Translations under genes and position numbers: made by a program
Shown here: positions 1-12,779 of the stretch, one piece after another
Position numbering within the stretch: the first letter of the stretch is position 1
Layout of the letters: each line of letters starts with the position of its first letter
Source of the DNA: Apostichopus japonicus
Lineage: Eukaryota; Echinodermata; Holothuroidea; Aspidochirotida; Stichopodidae
Direction: 5' to 3'
Length of the DNA stretch: 64,000 bases
Assembly (NCBI RefSeq): GCF_037975245.1
Contig: NC_092569.1
Span: 27,409,668 to 27,473,667 of the forward strand
Notes under the pieces: model-generated
Told to the model about the DNA's origin: nothing
Seen by the model: the letters and a program-made list of their open reading frames with translations, nothing else
Databases searched by the model: none

Positions 1-4
1 CTCG

Positions 5-78
5 AGAAACCCACTTCCAAGATGGCGGCTAAAATCCAACATGGCCGCCAGAAAAAGGAAATGTCATATATCTGGCTG
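5..78 (+). repeat. Left inverted end of a 3.1-kb composite block
   Basis: This stretch is an imperfect reverse complement of 3080-3170. Both contain two spaced ATGGCGGC/ATGGCCGCC motifs followed by a shared tract ending CATATATCTGGCTG. The right copy has about 18 extra bases near its outer end. The pair encloses the decayed LINE at 461-1815. A target-site duplication cannot be judged because the left border touches the window edge. Confidence 0.6.
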
Positions 79-460
79 TAAAAATCGGAGATGAACAAAT
101 GAGGGGTCAATAATCCCCAGACCCATGTGCCCTTTACTGATTGGGACCATCAAACCTTCCCTCCTCAAACGTGTAAATGAAACCAGGCTAGCACCCTGAC
201 TATATGTTATGGCTGGCTGGTAGTCTTATTGTGTCACTTTGGCTCAGGAAGCCACTTATTGGGACTTATTGGACTTATTGGGAACTTTGAGGTGTGATCG
301 ACCGTGGATAGACACTGTCATGTAAGACTGATTACATTGAGTCAACTATATAATAGGGTAACTTCGGGGAAAACCGACCAAATGTGAATACCGACTCATT
401 GGAAGATTTTGTACGATTGTGCACCCTTCATAAACACAACGTCAATTCTGCTAACTTGAC

Positions 461-1815
461 TTGATCGAATTTGTTAAAGTTCGTGATTTGCCATGTGCAC
501 TGGTCTCCTTGGACCAGGAGAAGGCCTTTGACATAGTAGAACACGACTTTCTGTTCAGAACCTTAGAGTCCTTCGGATTGAACTCAGTGTTTATTCGTTG
601 GGTCATGTTACTAAATAAGGACGTCACGAACATGGTCACTGTTAACGGATTAACTTCTGGTCCCTTCCCGGTTCGAAGGTTCGAGTCCATCGGTGTTGTC
701 CCCTCTCCCCGTTGTTGTATGTTCTCTTCAGCAAAACGCTTAGTACCTCGCTGGACAGATGCTTAGGTTATCGACCCTTCAATGTACCGGGTGGGGCTAG
801 AGTTACAAGCGTGCAATATGCCGATGACGTCACTTGTATTTCGTCAGACCTCGCCTCCTTCAAGCCTTTATTGAAGGTTTTGGCCACCTTTCAAGCAAGT
901 CCAAGACCAAAGGGCTGCGTTTAGGAGGTTGGCGCGGCCAATCCCTCTCGTTCGATGCTACTTGGTCAGATGTCATGATCAGGGTAAATGGCATCTGGCT
1001 AGGTTATGGTGCCCCCGAGGCAACCACTTGGGCCGAAAAGGCTGATCAGGTGGGGGCACGGCTCGACACTTTTAGTCGGAGGTGGCTCTCCCTCCCTGGG
1101 AAGGTTACAGTTGTTAATCGTTTTATTGTTCCTCTCCTTTGGTATCCTGGTACGGTGATCGCTGCACCGGATCATGCCTTAGTGAGATTGGAGAGGATCA
1201 TTTTTAATTTCATTTGGGGAAAGCGCAAACCAAACCTTGTCAAAAGGATCGTTCTGTAAAAGACCCCCTTGACCGGTTGGCTCTGGTCCACCTACCATCT
1301 AAACTGCGCCTTTTCCTTTGAAAGGTGTGTTCGTTGCGTTTGAGAATCCTTCGTTTCCCTTTGCCTTTCTTGTTAGGTTCTGGCACGTGGGTTTCTTTTT
1401 GGCCACCACTGGCCTGGATCCTTTTCCAATAACCGGCTTAATGCGACACGCCCCTCGGGGGATGTATACTCAGATTGGTGACTCACTTCATAGAATAGAA
1501 GAGGAGGGCGGGCTAGATGTTCTGCTGAACGTGGCCCCTTTTGTGTTATGTTCAATGCCCGCGCCTGTGTGTCCGTCGGGTTGCCAAATCGCCATCACTC
1601 CAGATGTGTGCCGGTCTGTGTGTTGTAAGTCACTAGATAGCCGTCTCCAGGACTTGGCATGGAGGATTGCACATGGGGTCCTCATCACTAACCATTTTCG
1701 CCTAGTCAGGTGGCGATTAGGTGATGGGATTTGTCAACATGTGGGCTGTGAGGCCATCGAGACTATGCAACACCTTTTGCTGGAGTGTCCCTTTGTCCAG
1801 TTGGTGTGGGAATGA
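461..1815 (+). pseudogene. Degenerate LINE reverse transcriptase (L1/Tx1-like)
   Basis: Four overlapping frame fragments (461-766, 712-924, 834-1259, 1318-1815) together resemble a non-LTR retrotransposon reverse transcriptase. The first carries the palm motif LDQEKAFDIVEHDFLF. The second carries the catalytic YADD box at about 817-828. The third ends in the thumb/connection region with FNFIWGKRKPNLVKR. The last resembles the reverse-transcriptase zinc-binding tail, with spaced Cys/His residues and HLLLECPF near the end. At least three frameshifts break it, and the endonuclease and N-terminal region are missing, so it is inactive. The clade assignment rests on the general look of the C-terminal tail and is tentative. 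Confidence 0.75.
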
Positions 1816-3079
1816 TGGTTTCACGCCTTCGTTATTGGTTGCACACTGTGGGCCATTAGTAGTGATTTTGTATTGTATGGTTTGTTGCCCTCTTTGTACC
1901 CAAGATAGGTTAGGGATTTGCTGTTGTTGTTTGCCGCTATCATCAGGAGACACATCTGGAACAGCAGTTGCCGCCTAGTTTTGATGGGGACGTCTGGAGG
2001 GCCGAGGCTGTCGTCTCCCTCATGCAAAGTGACATAGGTTGCGCATGGAGGCCGACCACGCACGGCTTCCCGACACTGAATTTAATACTATCGGGACGGC
2101 GATGAAATTTTGAGTGAGTTAGTTGTTAGGTGTAGGGGCATGTGTGGTCGTTACAAAATATATGGGTTGGTGGGGGGTTTTTTTCATTGTGGTTTGCAGT
2201 TTGCTTTTTGGGACTGGTTTGTAGTGATTTATTGTATTGGTTCTGTTGGCCTTTGGGTCCGTGTCCTTTTCACGTCACGTTAAACGCTACGTTATATACA
2301 TGTGTGGGTTAGTGGGAGATTTCTGTTTTTGGGTTTCAGTTGGGTTTTTGGTGGTTGTTATACAGACTGGGATTGTTTTTGGTTCTGTTGACCTTTGGTC
2401 TGTGTCCGTTTTCTTTGCACGTAAAAAGCACACACGCAAATGCAGCAAGGCAAATCTGCCTTGCACATCTCTTTGTCGATGCAATGTTCATCCAAATAGT
2501 GTACATCGACTGTGAACTGTCTGGTAAAGAAACATCGTATTGAAACATTGTACACAGAATTCTCGAATACTTTCAGTATGTACTTAAAGGTCAGTGGAAG
2601 TGTTAACTTACATTTTTGAAGGTCACTTTAAGTGCAGCGGATTGATTTGAAACTTACATAGATGAAAAGAGTGTATTTCATAACCCCAAATATCTAAGTT
2701 TGAGTTTCAAACTCATTTCGTTTTTGTGTTACCTAAATATCCGGGTCCGTTGACGTCAAGAGGGAAACGAAATGTATGTCGCTATTGAGTTTACACAGTA
2801 CTTGCTGATTTTTCGTTCTTCCATAGATGAAAAGTTCAAGTTAATGTTTACTTCAAATTCAATGAATGCCTGCATCTACATATTGTTCAAAATTCTGTAA
2901 CGTTTCATTCAAATCAGATTCGCCATTCTTAAGTGGCAGAGTTTTGAAATTGTAAATTATGCATTATCTAATTGCTTCCCCCGTTGACGTCACAAAAATA
3001 TTACGTAATAGTAAATTTGTCTAATTTTCACACTGCATCGACTAAAAGTCTGTCTGGTGGTTGGATTTTCAATACTAAT
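1816..3079. other. Non-coding interior of the composite block
   Basis: No credible gene is seen. The first 250 bases may be the LINE's 3' region. The rest is AT-rich sequence without a recognised motif, bounded on the right by the inverted end at 3080-3170. Confidence 0.4.
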
Positions 3080-3170
3080 CAGCCAGATATATGACATTTC
3101 CTTTTTTTGTGGCGGCCATCTTGGATTTTGGCCGCCATCTTGAAAAATCGGAACCGATTAAGTGGGTTCC
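3080..3170 (-). repeat. Right inverted end of the 3.1-kb composite block
   Basis: Reverse complement of 5-78 with small gaps. It contains GGCGGCCATCTTGGATTTTG and then GGCCGCCATCTTG before ending AGTGGGTTCC. The block's two ends therefore look like terminal inverted repeats of about 75-90 bp. Confidence 0.6.
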
Positions 3171-3249
3171 ACGGATAAAAGTGATAGATAGGTCGAAAAG
3201 AAACTTCATGCAAAATTTGGTGCTTTTGTCCGGCCGGTAACGTTAAAGT

Positions 3250-4210
3250 TGCTAAGCCACCTGACTATAACCTTTTTATCACGTATACTGAAATATTAAA
3301 CTCATTAATTAAGACTGAATCCTCTCATCAATGAGATAGATATTTCTGGTGTCTCCTTTAATATCTCCCAGTGTGCAGATAACACGGTCGTCATCACAGA
3401 CTTTATTTATATATAAGTCTCTCTCAGAGGCATATCAAATATCAAATCTAATTTCGAGTGTGTCAGGGCTTACTATTAATATCGATAAATCAAATGTGTT
3501 TCTCATTGGTCCTTTTGTTAATTTCTACAGAGTTGTTAAGCTTTCAAAGTTGTTGACAATTGACAATTTATAATCATGGACGTTAAATATGAATCTAAGA
3601 GACTGACTTTCGGTGAGCTTGCGGCATTGATAAGCCAATGATGGTTTCTTCGCGAGTTCCCGAGGATCTAAAATGCATACATACATACCCTGATTACATT
3701 ATTTGACGACACATTTTGACGATACCATGTTTTTCGGCATCAAATCTACTTTACTACTCTACTCGGTTTAATTTCACGATTCATAGAAAATGTCATAAAA
3801 GTTTACATAACAGTTTGAATAAAAAATCGCACCCTAAAACCATTTTATCGCAGAGATCACAAAGAGATATATCAATCGTACACATGCATGCAACAGAGCA
3901 AAGATTAATGAAAGAATAGGATGATAAGAGAAGGTTGAAAAGAGGCAGAGTCGTCAGTGTGTTTACTTATGAATCTTCTTAGCAATCAATTAACGATGTT
4001 TTATAGAGATTCAAAATGATGCATGAGTGATTGCTAAAACTTATTAAGAATATGATATCCCATCACTCAACCGTTGACAATATAACCGTTATATCATTAA
4101 AGATATAGATCACGGTAAAGACAAAATCACACCTGCGTATATCACACTGAAGTGAAATGAAAAACTATTTTGAGCTGTATATGGTTAAGTTGATTTTGTT
4201 AGATTCTGAC
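3250..4210 (+). pseudogene. LINE fragment, copy A (reverse transcriptase remnant)
   Basis: The frame 3349-3573 contains the reverse-transcriptase stretch SGLTINIDKSNVFLIGP. The upstream frame reads a variant of the ADD catalytic box (QCADNTVVI). The same sequence recurs inverted at 43.2-44.9 kb and directly at 50.99-51.45 kb. Copy A has lost the CR1-like C-terminal part still present at 43912-44202 and 51703-51993. Its 3' portion (3660-4210) matches 43240-43740 in reverse. It is a dead fragment. Confidence 0.65.
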
Positions 4211-4249
4211 TACGTCTCAGTTTAGTTGCATAATTTAATAAGTCACCTT

Positions 4250-7200
4250 ACAAACACAATTTTCTCAAAGGGGAGGGGGAAGCCTTAGACCCCAGTACGG
4301 CATTCCCGGCACGGTGGGACAAAGGAAGAACCCGCCACGGGTGCCAGATATTCTAGGTACGCCACTGGATTTACCATATTGTTATAGATATAGTTTCTTT
4401 TCTTGTTCCTGTATACTCTTGTTGGCTATAACTTGGAGTATTCCTATTCATTGGAGTCAAAAGGTTACCGACCTACAACAGGCTCATATTTTCCGTTGAC
4501 ACAATGGATGTAAACGTAATCATGCAAGGTATGTAACGGCCATGGCACCATTTCTTTTCTATTTACCCGTTGTAATACATCTGGTATCAATGGAGGCGTT
4601 AACGTTGGTCAAGACGATAATGAAATGAGGACCAGAAAGGGGGAGGGGGTGACTGACCAGTCGGCCAATCGGAGATGGGCACAGAGCAATGGGGGTGTGG
4701 TGGGAGGGGGGGTTGGGGAGGTTATTAGCCGCCAAATCAAATCCGATATTCAGCAAGTCTAGCACAATATTTGTTCCATAGTTCTATCTATGCGTGTTGT
4801 TATCACTTAGAGAGTAAACGAAAGAAATAAAACGTCTACAAGCTTTTAATGCATAAAAGAATATATATTTTTTAGCTTCACTCACATCCAAGCAGGTTTG
4901 GTTATTATTTAAGGATGAATTTAGTCATAATAAATCATATTGACTGTCCAAGAAATAGGAATGAGCTGAGTGTCGGTAATGTTTCTGTATATAGTCTGGT
5001 TTGCGAGATATTAATCTTTAAAGTATGCTCAAGTCCTGGAATGCTCCTTTAAGGATAATTCGATGATGACGTCAGTTCCTCGGTGTAGGCCTAAATGTTA
5101 ATCCATTGTTTAACAAGAGCACAACAGGCACTATGGTTCCTTGCTTAAGTGGAATATGTGTTGTAACACCTATTAACCAACAACTGTATTCCATGTTTGG
5201 TTACAATCCGATTTAAAGTTGTGGAGTTATTGGAATTTTAATATTTTGGCCTCTCTCCAAACAAGAGTTCAAAAGGAACAATGGTTCCTTGCTTAGTGGA
5301 ATATTAAAGCGTTGTAATACATGTACCAGCTATTAACCAACAGCTGTATTCCATGTTTGGTTACAATCCGATTTAAGGTTGTGGAGCTATTGGAATTTTA
5401 ATATTTTGGCCTCTCTCCAAACAAGTGTTCAAAAGGCACAATGGTTCCTTGCTTAGTGGAATATTAAAGCGTTGTATGTCCTCACCCAATATCATAATAT
5501 TTATGCCCACGTGTACCATATATTAACCAAACACTATATTCCATAATTGGATATAATCTGATTTAAGTTTTTGGCGTTAATTGGAATTTGAAAATTTTGT
5601 CCCCTCCCAAATACTTTGGAAAAATAAAATTTGCGTCTAAATGGCCCCACAAAAATTTGGCCCAAATAATGTGGCTAAAAGATATAATTGCCCCCTCCCC
5701 CCAATATTGAATCCCAAAAACTGTGGACCCCAAAATATTGGGACCCACAAATTCGTGCCGGAATGCATTGAGGTGTAAATAAAACATTTGGGCCCACTCA
5801 GCCCAAATATGGGCTCAGGAGTTTTTGGGGCCCAGATGGCCTGCATGTACCAGCTATTAACCAACAAAGGTCTCAAGTTATTACAATGTAACTTTTTACG
5901 TACATACACACACGCTAACCCGACTGCATAGGTTCCTTTGCTTCCAGCAAGAAACCAAACTGGCAATAACTCAACCAAAATATTGTTCATGTAAACTTGT
6001 TATAAACAGCAGAGCACCATTGGTCGACATTCAACACTATTTGTCACTGATAAACTGTTAATGTTAATGTAAACAAATATTTCAGGCTATAGGTCTTGTT
6101 TTCCTATTGAGTTTTGTGTTGCATCTGAGAAACTGAACCAATGATAGTGTGTTAAACTAAGTAGTCCAGCCGCTTTAATTGATAGGCCTCGGATGTACTG
6201 AGGGTTGTTTCTCAAATATTAAAAGTTGTAACGAAGGACATCCTGTGGTGATAACAGAGTTGTTTAGCGGTCTATATACCAAAATTAATGTGGTGCTCTC
6301 AGCCAACCTTCATGTTCTTTTCTGGTGTTCACGCTCATTGAATATTATAGTCTATTCATAATGATCTCGTTAATGACTGTAAAAATGATAGTTGGAAATT
6401 TAGAATGCGATCTGGTATACCAGTGGGCCTTATACATTTACGTTAAAGTTGTATTCAGAACTTGGGATTAATCTTGACACTTTGTCCTGGGAGAGGATGC
6501 GGTGGGGGGGGGGGTTGTAGGGTATGGGCAGTGGCGTAACTAGGTCAGTACAGCTGGTGTGGACTCATTTTGCAAGGGCCATATGGTTCCTATGACAGAT
6601 AACAGCCTGAATATAAGTGTTTGAAATCAGAATATTTATTATTTTCCTTAAACAATGTTCAGTGTTTTAAGTTCTCTCATGATAACCATCAAATTGGGAA
6701 TTCAAACCAAAACCTGTCCTCAGGAGAGAAAGCTTGAAAGTGTCATGTCTAGATGTCAAGAGCTGACAAGTTTAGAAAGTTCTCAGCCAAAACCCAAACC
6801 ATGAGTCGGCTTACTAGGTGAATGCAGACTCTTCTCTGTTGGCCCATTTCTATTGCTGCACCAAGGATAGACTGCTCCCTGCAGCCCCACTGGTAGGACT
6901 GGGCCAGTGAGTAGGGGGGAGGAGAAGCGGGGGGGGGGTTGATTGCATGTCACCTGTTTATATCTGGTTATGCTTCTGGTCGAGTTGGCATAGTACAGAG
7001 TTATAATGAGACACCTCATCCTAAGTACAAGTAATTATCAGTGATTTTCCTGGCACCAGTTTAATCATAGACTCAAGTCACTGTGTTAGTTCTATGGGAA
7101 ATTGTTTTACAATCTTCTTGGATTCGCTAACTACCTAACTGTTTGTGGCTTGAGTGTGGCTGTTTACAACACTGGCGTATCATGACCGCAGTTTTACTCA

Positions 7201-7350
7201 AGGGTGTAGGTCATTGGTCAGTCTGCCTCTGATGATGACTTGGAAATGGATGGAACGAGTGACCAAAGAACATAGAGAGAATTAGTGTTGATAATTATTA
7301 CGCTATGTTTATTCGATGAATCTTGCACTAAGTAACAAATAGATAAATAC
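4250..7350 (+). repeat. Dispersed repeat block, copy 1
   Basis: About 3.1 kb that recurs almost in full in direct orientation at 59750-62870. Its first 1.6 kb also recurs inverted at 39955-41340. No coding function is recognised; the short frames in it are conserved only as DNA. It starts in a MITE-like segment ending TACGCCACTGG near 4373. Relative to the 60-kb copy it has a deletion of about 130 bp near 5900. It is probably a non-autonomous or decayed mobile element. Confidence 0.7.
5127..5600 (+). repeat. Local tandem repeat, about 150-160 bp units
   Basis: Three to four units, each starting near CAATGGTTCCTTGCTTAGTG (about 5127, 5275, 5436), lie inside the dispersed block. Units also contain ATTCCATGTTTGGTTACAA. 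The other copies of the block carry fewer units. Confidence 0.65.
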
Positions 7351-7357
7351 TTACATA

Positions 7358-7478
<121 letters not shown>

Positions 7479-7679
7479 AGTAAGGATTATAATATCGTAA
7501 ATGAAAAAAATGCTGCACAGTGAAAAATTAACCAATTGCTTTAAAGTCTGGACTGTAGATACAGCAAACTGATGGACAATATAGTGAAGATATACATGCT
7601 GCAGATGAGACCATTAAACCAACAATGAAACAATACGGTGAATTCTCATTCTAAACAAACAAATATATTATCACTAGTC

Positions 7680-9370
7680 TTATATCCTTTACATAACCCA
7701 ACCGATGTAATCAGTTTACCAACCTCACATAATCTCTACCCAACTGATGTAAACATAAACTGTTTACCTATCTTATGTAATTATCTTTACCAAACTGATG
7801 TAATCATAAACTGTTTACCTCCATTCCGTTAGCATCCTTACCAAACTGATGTAATCATAAACTGTTTACCAATCTCATGCAATCATCCTTACCAAACTGA
7901 TGTAATCAGAAACTGTTTACCTCCTTTCTGTATAATCATCTTTACCAAACTGATGTAATCATAAACTGTTTACCTCCATTCCGTTAGCATCCTTACCAAA
8001 CTGATGTAATCATAAACTGTTTACCAATCTCATGCAATCATCCTTACCAAACTGATGTAATCAGAAACTGTTTACCTCCTTTCTGTATAATCATCGTTAC
8101 CAAACTGATGTAATCATGAACTGTTTACCAATCTTATGTAATCATCTTTACCAAAGTGATGTAATCATAAACTGTTTACCTCCATTCCGTAGTCATCCTT
8201 ACTCAACTGATGTAATCATAAAATGTTTACCAAACTTACGTTATCATCCTTACCAAACGGATGTAATCACAAACTGTTTACCTCCATTCCGTAAGCATCC
8301 TTACCTGACTGAAGTGATCATAAACTGTTTACCTCCTTTCTGTATAATCATCGTTACCAAACTGATGTAATCATAAACTGTTTACCAATCTTATGTCATC
8401 ATCCTTACCAAACTGATGTAATCATAAACTGTTTACCTCCTTTCTGTATAATCATCGTTACCAAACTGATGTAATCATAAACTGTTTACCTCCTTTCTGT
8501 ATAATCATCGTTACCAAACTGATGTAATCATAAACTGTTTACCTCCTTTCTGTATAATCATCGTTACCAAACTGATGTAATCATGAACTGTTTACCAATC
8601 TTATGTAATTATCTTTACCAAACTGATGTTATCATAAACTGTTTACCACTTTTCTATATAATCATCGATACCAAACTGATGTAATCATAAACTGATTACC
8701 AATCTTATGATATCATCCTTACCAAACTGATGTAATCATAAACTGTTTACCTCTTTTCTGTATAATCATCCTCACCAAACTGATGTAAACATAAACTGTT
8801 TACCAATCTTTCGTAATCATCTTTACCAAACTGATGTAATCATAAACTGTTTAACTCCATTCTGTAATCATCCTTACCCAACTGATGTAATCATAAACTG
8901 TTTACCATTCCTATGTAATCATCTTTATCAATCTGATGTAATCATAAACTGTTTACCAATCTTTCGTAATCATCCTTACCAAACTGATGTAATCATAAAC
9001 TGTTTACCAATCTTATGTTATCATCCTTACTAAACTGATATAATCATAAACTGTTTACCAATCTTATGTAATCATCCTTATTAAACTGATATAACCATTA
9101 ACTGATTACCAATCTTAGGTAATCATCGTTACCAAACTGATGTAATCATAAACTGTTTACATCTCTTCCGTTAGCATCGTTACCAAACTGATGTAATCAT
9201 AAAGTGTTTACCAATCTTATGTAATCATCCTTACCAATCAGAAGTAATCATACACAGTTAACCAATCTTACATAATCACCATTATCATAGACATGTAATC
9301 ATACACTGTTTACCTCCCTTCGTAATCATCCTTACCAAACTGATGTAATCATACACAGTTTACCAATCTT
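7680..9370 (+). repeat. Minisatellite, about 51-bp unit
   Basis: More than 30 units built on AAACTGATGTAATCATAAAC, then TGTTTACC, a variable spacer (TCCTTTCTGT or AATCTTATGT types) and AATCATCCTTACC. Because 51 is a multiple of three, some frames stay open across several units, but start and stop positions are random. Degenerate units continue just past the hAT insertion, at 11041-11200. Confidence 0.93.
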
Positions 9371-9949
9371 ATGAAGTGCCTAAAGAAGCCCTAATAATCA
9401 GGGCCGTCTTAAGGCATGGGCCCACTGGGCCCTGGCCCAGGGCCCCGCGATGTCAGGGGCCCCGCAATCGTAGTGATCCCATGTCTTAATCTGGGAGGAA
9501 AACTTATTGAATAGGCCGTTATGCCTGATTGAAATCGATACTTGACAACTTGTGACGAGAGTTGGTGAAACACTTGAGAGTTTGACATTAAATATTCGAA
9601 TCTGAGTTGGACACCCTGGAATATACAATGCCCGAAGGCTTACAACACCTCAAAACACCTCAAAAAGATTGGCTTTCAGCCAATCATACAACAGTTTACG
9701 ATCAAGAAATGCCGCACGTTCCGTTAGTTCCCCCAGTTAAAAGATTCAAAACAAGGGTGTTACAAATGGTGAGTCTAGTATTGTTAGGGAAGGGATGGAG
9801 GGCAACTGGAAGATTACTCTTCTATAATGTATTTCTGCTTTCAGATATATCACATATGTTATTCAGCTAAAGTTTTATGCTTTATGCGCGACATAGGGAG
9901 GGGCATTGGCGTAGGAGGCCGGGGGGGGGCTGCAGCCCCCAAGCAATTT

Positions 9950-10245
9950 TTTTTGGGTGAAAATTCGGGCAATATGCTGAGAATTTTTCATGCACCTACT
10001 GGAAAAAGAATAATTTGCAGTGTGTATTTCCTATTTATTGGTAAAAATTCGGCAATATGCTGAGAATTTTCGGGCATCTGCTGAAAGAAGATTAATTTGC
10101 AATATGTTTTTCATTTTTTTGGGTGAAAATTCGGGCAATATGCTGAGATTTTTTCGAGCACCTACTGAAAGAATAATAATTTGCAATGCGTTTTTCAAAT
10201 TTTTGGGTGAAAATTCGGGCAATATGCTGAGAATTTTTCGGACAC
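9950..10245 (+). repeat. Tandem repeat, about 83-bp unit
   Basis: Four units begin near 9955, 10039, 10121 and 10205. Each contains GAAAATTCGGGCAATATGCT, then GCACCTACTGAAAGAA. The last unit is split by the inner hAT element and resumes at 10612. Confidence 0.88.
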
Positions 10246-10249
10246 CTAC

Positions 10250-10611
10250 CAGTGGCGGAGCCTCCATACAGTCAGGGGGATGCCCCCCCCCCCCTGACGG
10301 ACTCAAATGGACTGCTGGCGCCCGTTTCAGCTTTTTACCACTTTTTACTTATTCGCCATTATTGACTTTTTTATTGCGCTCTCAAATACCTATTGACATT
10401 TGTCACATTTTGTTGGTGCAATTTTCTGACAAATGGCGATGACACATATTTATTCTTTGTTTATCTGCAAATTAGCAAGGCATGGAAAGGGTCAATTCCA
10501 GCGATCTAGGGAGTATCTTTACTCCTGTAGTGGCGCTCCGCTTAGATAGTGTCGAAAGCGCCCCTATAGACCATTCTCTCCCCCTGACCAATACCCATAG
10601 CTCCACCACTG
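10250..10611. mobile_element. Inner hAT-type MITE nested in the middle element
   Basis: The ends are CAGTGGCGGAGC on the left and its near reverse complement GCTCCACCACTG on the right. The 8-bp flanks are ACACCTAC and GCACCTAC (seven of eight match). The interior carries, in reverse, the ACTATCTAAGCGGAGCGCCA motif also seen near 30085, 31190 and 58560. The insertion lies in the fourth unit of the 83-bp repeat. Confidence 0.8.
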
Positions 10612-11040
10612 GCACCTACTGAAAGAAGAAGAATTTGCAATGTGTTTCCAATGGTTAAACTTATATTATTATTATCATTATTGTTGTAACGACTTCCCAA
10701 GAATTCTAACCAATATGGAAGGGTAATAACACGGAAAATGATTTTATGTTATTGGCATGTGATGATATGCACATTGACACGTGGAAGGCGCGCGGAGCGC
10801 GTGAAAAATTATATTATTGTTATATTTTTCGGGCAAGTCGTTACAGCCCCCCCCCCTAAAATCAAATGAGACTTCTACGCCTATGGGGAGGGGTGGTAAA
10901 TGCAGGCATGTGTATTCTTGAGCGATTGTCAAGGGTGTCAATTTTTCACGCAACTTTTTTCGAACTCACTTGATTGAGGGGCCCCGCTCCATTGCCGGGC
11001 ACAGGGCCCGGTGATCTCTTAAGATGGCCCTGCTAATAAT

Positions 11041-12354
11041 CATTGCCTGCTTACCGTGTTTACACAAATTAACTTTGAACTAATCATAACATCACCTAAA
11101 CGGATGGTTACCATAAATTAATTTTCATTGAGCTAATCTTAACTTGACCTAAACGAATGGTTACCATAAATTCATTATCATTCCTACCCATCCAGTTTGA
11201 CTATTTCACAATTAATAGGTTACTTCTCAATGTGGTTCTCCAGCCATCCCCATGAGCCAACAGAGGGTGCTGTCACAAGATCTTACCTAGTTTCCTGAAC
11301 TTGACAAGCTGCAGTCTCAGGCTGTATATCACATCGGTACTGTGAGCTGATCACTAATAGTATATATATACAACTTCCTTTTAGTTATTGAAGTAGACAG
11401 GTTTTTGAAACATTTATTCAAAGTTAGAAGTCAAACTAATTGTTTAAACACCTTAACTTGTTGCATTTTAGAATCCTTTTTTTTATACCTTGAACTAGTC
11501 AATTACCAAGCATGTGTGTATTCAAGCTTATCTGGCGAGTGCGAAAGTGATACCTTGATTCAGGAATAATATCACAGTCCCCTTTGTCAAAATGCAAGAG
11601 AGCCCCTTCTTCTGCTGGAAAGTCTCTACCAATCAATTCTAAATAAACATTGAACATTAATATGTACATAGTAATTCAAATGGAATACAAAGAGTCAAGA
11701 TAATATATAAATTCTGTGTAAAACACTGTTATGCAATATACTGTTTGGGTAGACTATGCATAAAGGCTAAGAAAATATTACAGTGCATTTGATTCAGCAA
11801 TACAACCTTTTAAGATGTATTTTTTTTGTGAAAAATGCATGTTGAGAATTCCAATAGGCTATCCCATCCATCCCATAACGTGATATGGGTAACTACTCTT
11901 ATTGAGAACAAGTATCTGAACATATACCTGTGCAAACAATATTAGTATATATATTATTTCATGATTGATAACAATACATAAGAATGTGTGTGTGTCTGCA
12001 CTTGTTTTGTATTCTGACTAAGGGCTTGAACAAAGGAATTGCGAGTCCTCAGACGGTAAGAATTACCAGGTCCTCAGACAAATTCTTATTGTTAATAGAT
12101 ATTGTTAAGGATAGGTAGGGTGCGTGGACTTGAAGAGTGTAAAAAACAACGGGGTCCTCAGTCTGAATGTAAAACACACCTGGGTGTGTCTGTGTCTGTT
12201 TAGAGTAGTTTTGAGGAGCTGGGGGAGGGGGGTGGGTGGAATTTGGGTTATCTGTAACATTTCTGTTTGCTGATATGGATGATATATTTGCTGAACGCCA
12301 GTGTGTTTGTTAGTTTTGATCCTCTTATCAAGTACTTCGTGAAAAGAACCGTAT
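11041..12354. other. 3' flank of the fibrinogen-related gene
   Basis: This holds degenerate ends of the 51-bp minisatellite (to about 11200), then unrecognised AT-rich sequence. It would include the 3' untranslated region of the minus-strand gene. A minus-strand AATAAA lies near 11405-11413, but whether it is used cannot be judged. Confidence 0.4.
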
Positions 12355-12623
12355 CTAAACGGGTCTTATCTTCATTTCTGTGTATTTGATGTTATATCCA
12401 CCTCCAGGTAGTTCATACCAGTGTATACTTGATATATCATCATCTGCTGCCATGTAGTCACCATTGAGGTTAGAATTTGCACAGCTCCAGTACCACCAGG
12501 CACCATGGTTACTATCAGCACAGTTAGTACTGTCTGCTATATCATTGTCCCTGTTAAAGGTACTGAAGGCAGAGTTAAGATGATAACTCAAAGCATGACC
12601 ACCGGGGGCACCTCCATCTGTGT
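12355..12623 (-). CDS. FReD protein, last exon (C-terminal third of globe)
   Basis: The exon begins after TTTAATTCACAG and ends at a TAG stop, 269 nt. Two bases complete a split codon (G/AC, Asp) from the previous exon, then 88 codons follow. Typical features are FSTFNRDND, the calcium-loop region with DND kept, then NCADSNHGAWWY and CANSNLNGDY. The last carries the second disulphide cysteine and the near-invariant SNLNG. The chain ends with TEMKIRPV, the usual FReD end. The first Asp of the more common DRDND is Asn here; the inverted relative at 39.5 kb keeps Asp. The ligand pocket is probably formed by this exon, by family knowledge. Confidence 0.95.
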
Positions 12624-12779
12624 CTGTGAATTAAACAAGTAAAAATATTCCCTTAAACTACAATCAATCACAATTAAGGGACCTATCACAACATAGACAC
12701 ATTAAAAAATTAGTAAATATGATTGGATATATGTTGCATCTGTAGAATGATATCTCTACATATCACTACACAACAGAAC

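Larger units (their letters stand above)
9904..10885. mobile_element. Middle hAT-type element nested in the outer one
   Basis: The left end CATTGGCGTAGGAGGC matches the right end CATAGGCGTAGAAGTC read in reverse. The 8-bp target-site duplication GGGAGGGG is exact (9896-9903 and 10886-10893). The interior holds an 83-bp tandem repeat and a third element. There is no transposase. Confidence 0.88.
9399..11032. mobile_element. Outer hAT-type element (non-autonomous)
   Basis: The ends are inverted: CAGGGCCGTCTTAAG on the left against CAGGGCCATCTTAAG read from the right. An exact 8-bp target-site duplication CTAATAAT flanks it (9391-9398 and 11033-11040), as expected for hAT transposition. About half of its 1634 bp is a second element inserted at 9904-10885. 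No transposase is recognised, so it was probably moved in trans. Confidence 0.9.

Noticed and set aside
7638-8370. Repeat-protein frames with CLPPFR motifs
   Set aside because: They arise because the 51-bp minisatellite unit is a multiple of three. There is no consistent start, stop or neighbouring exon.
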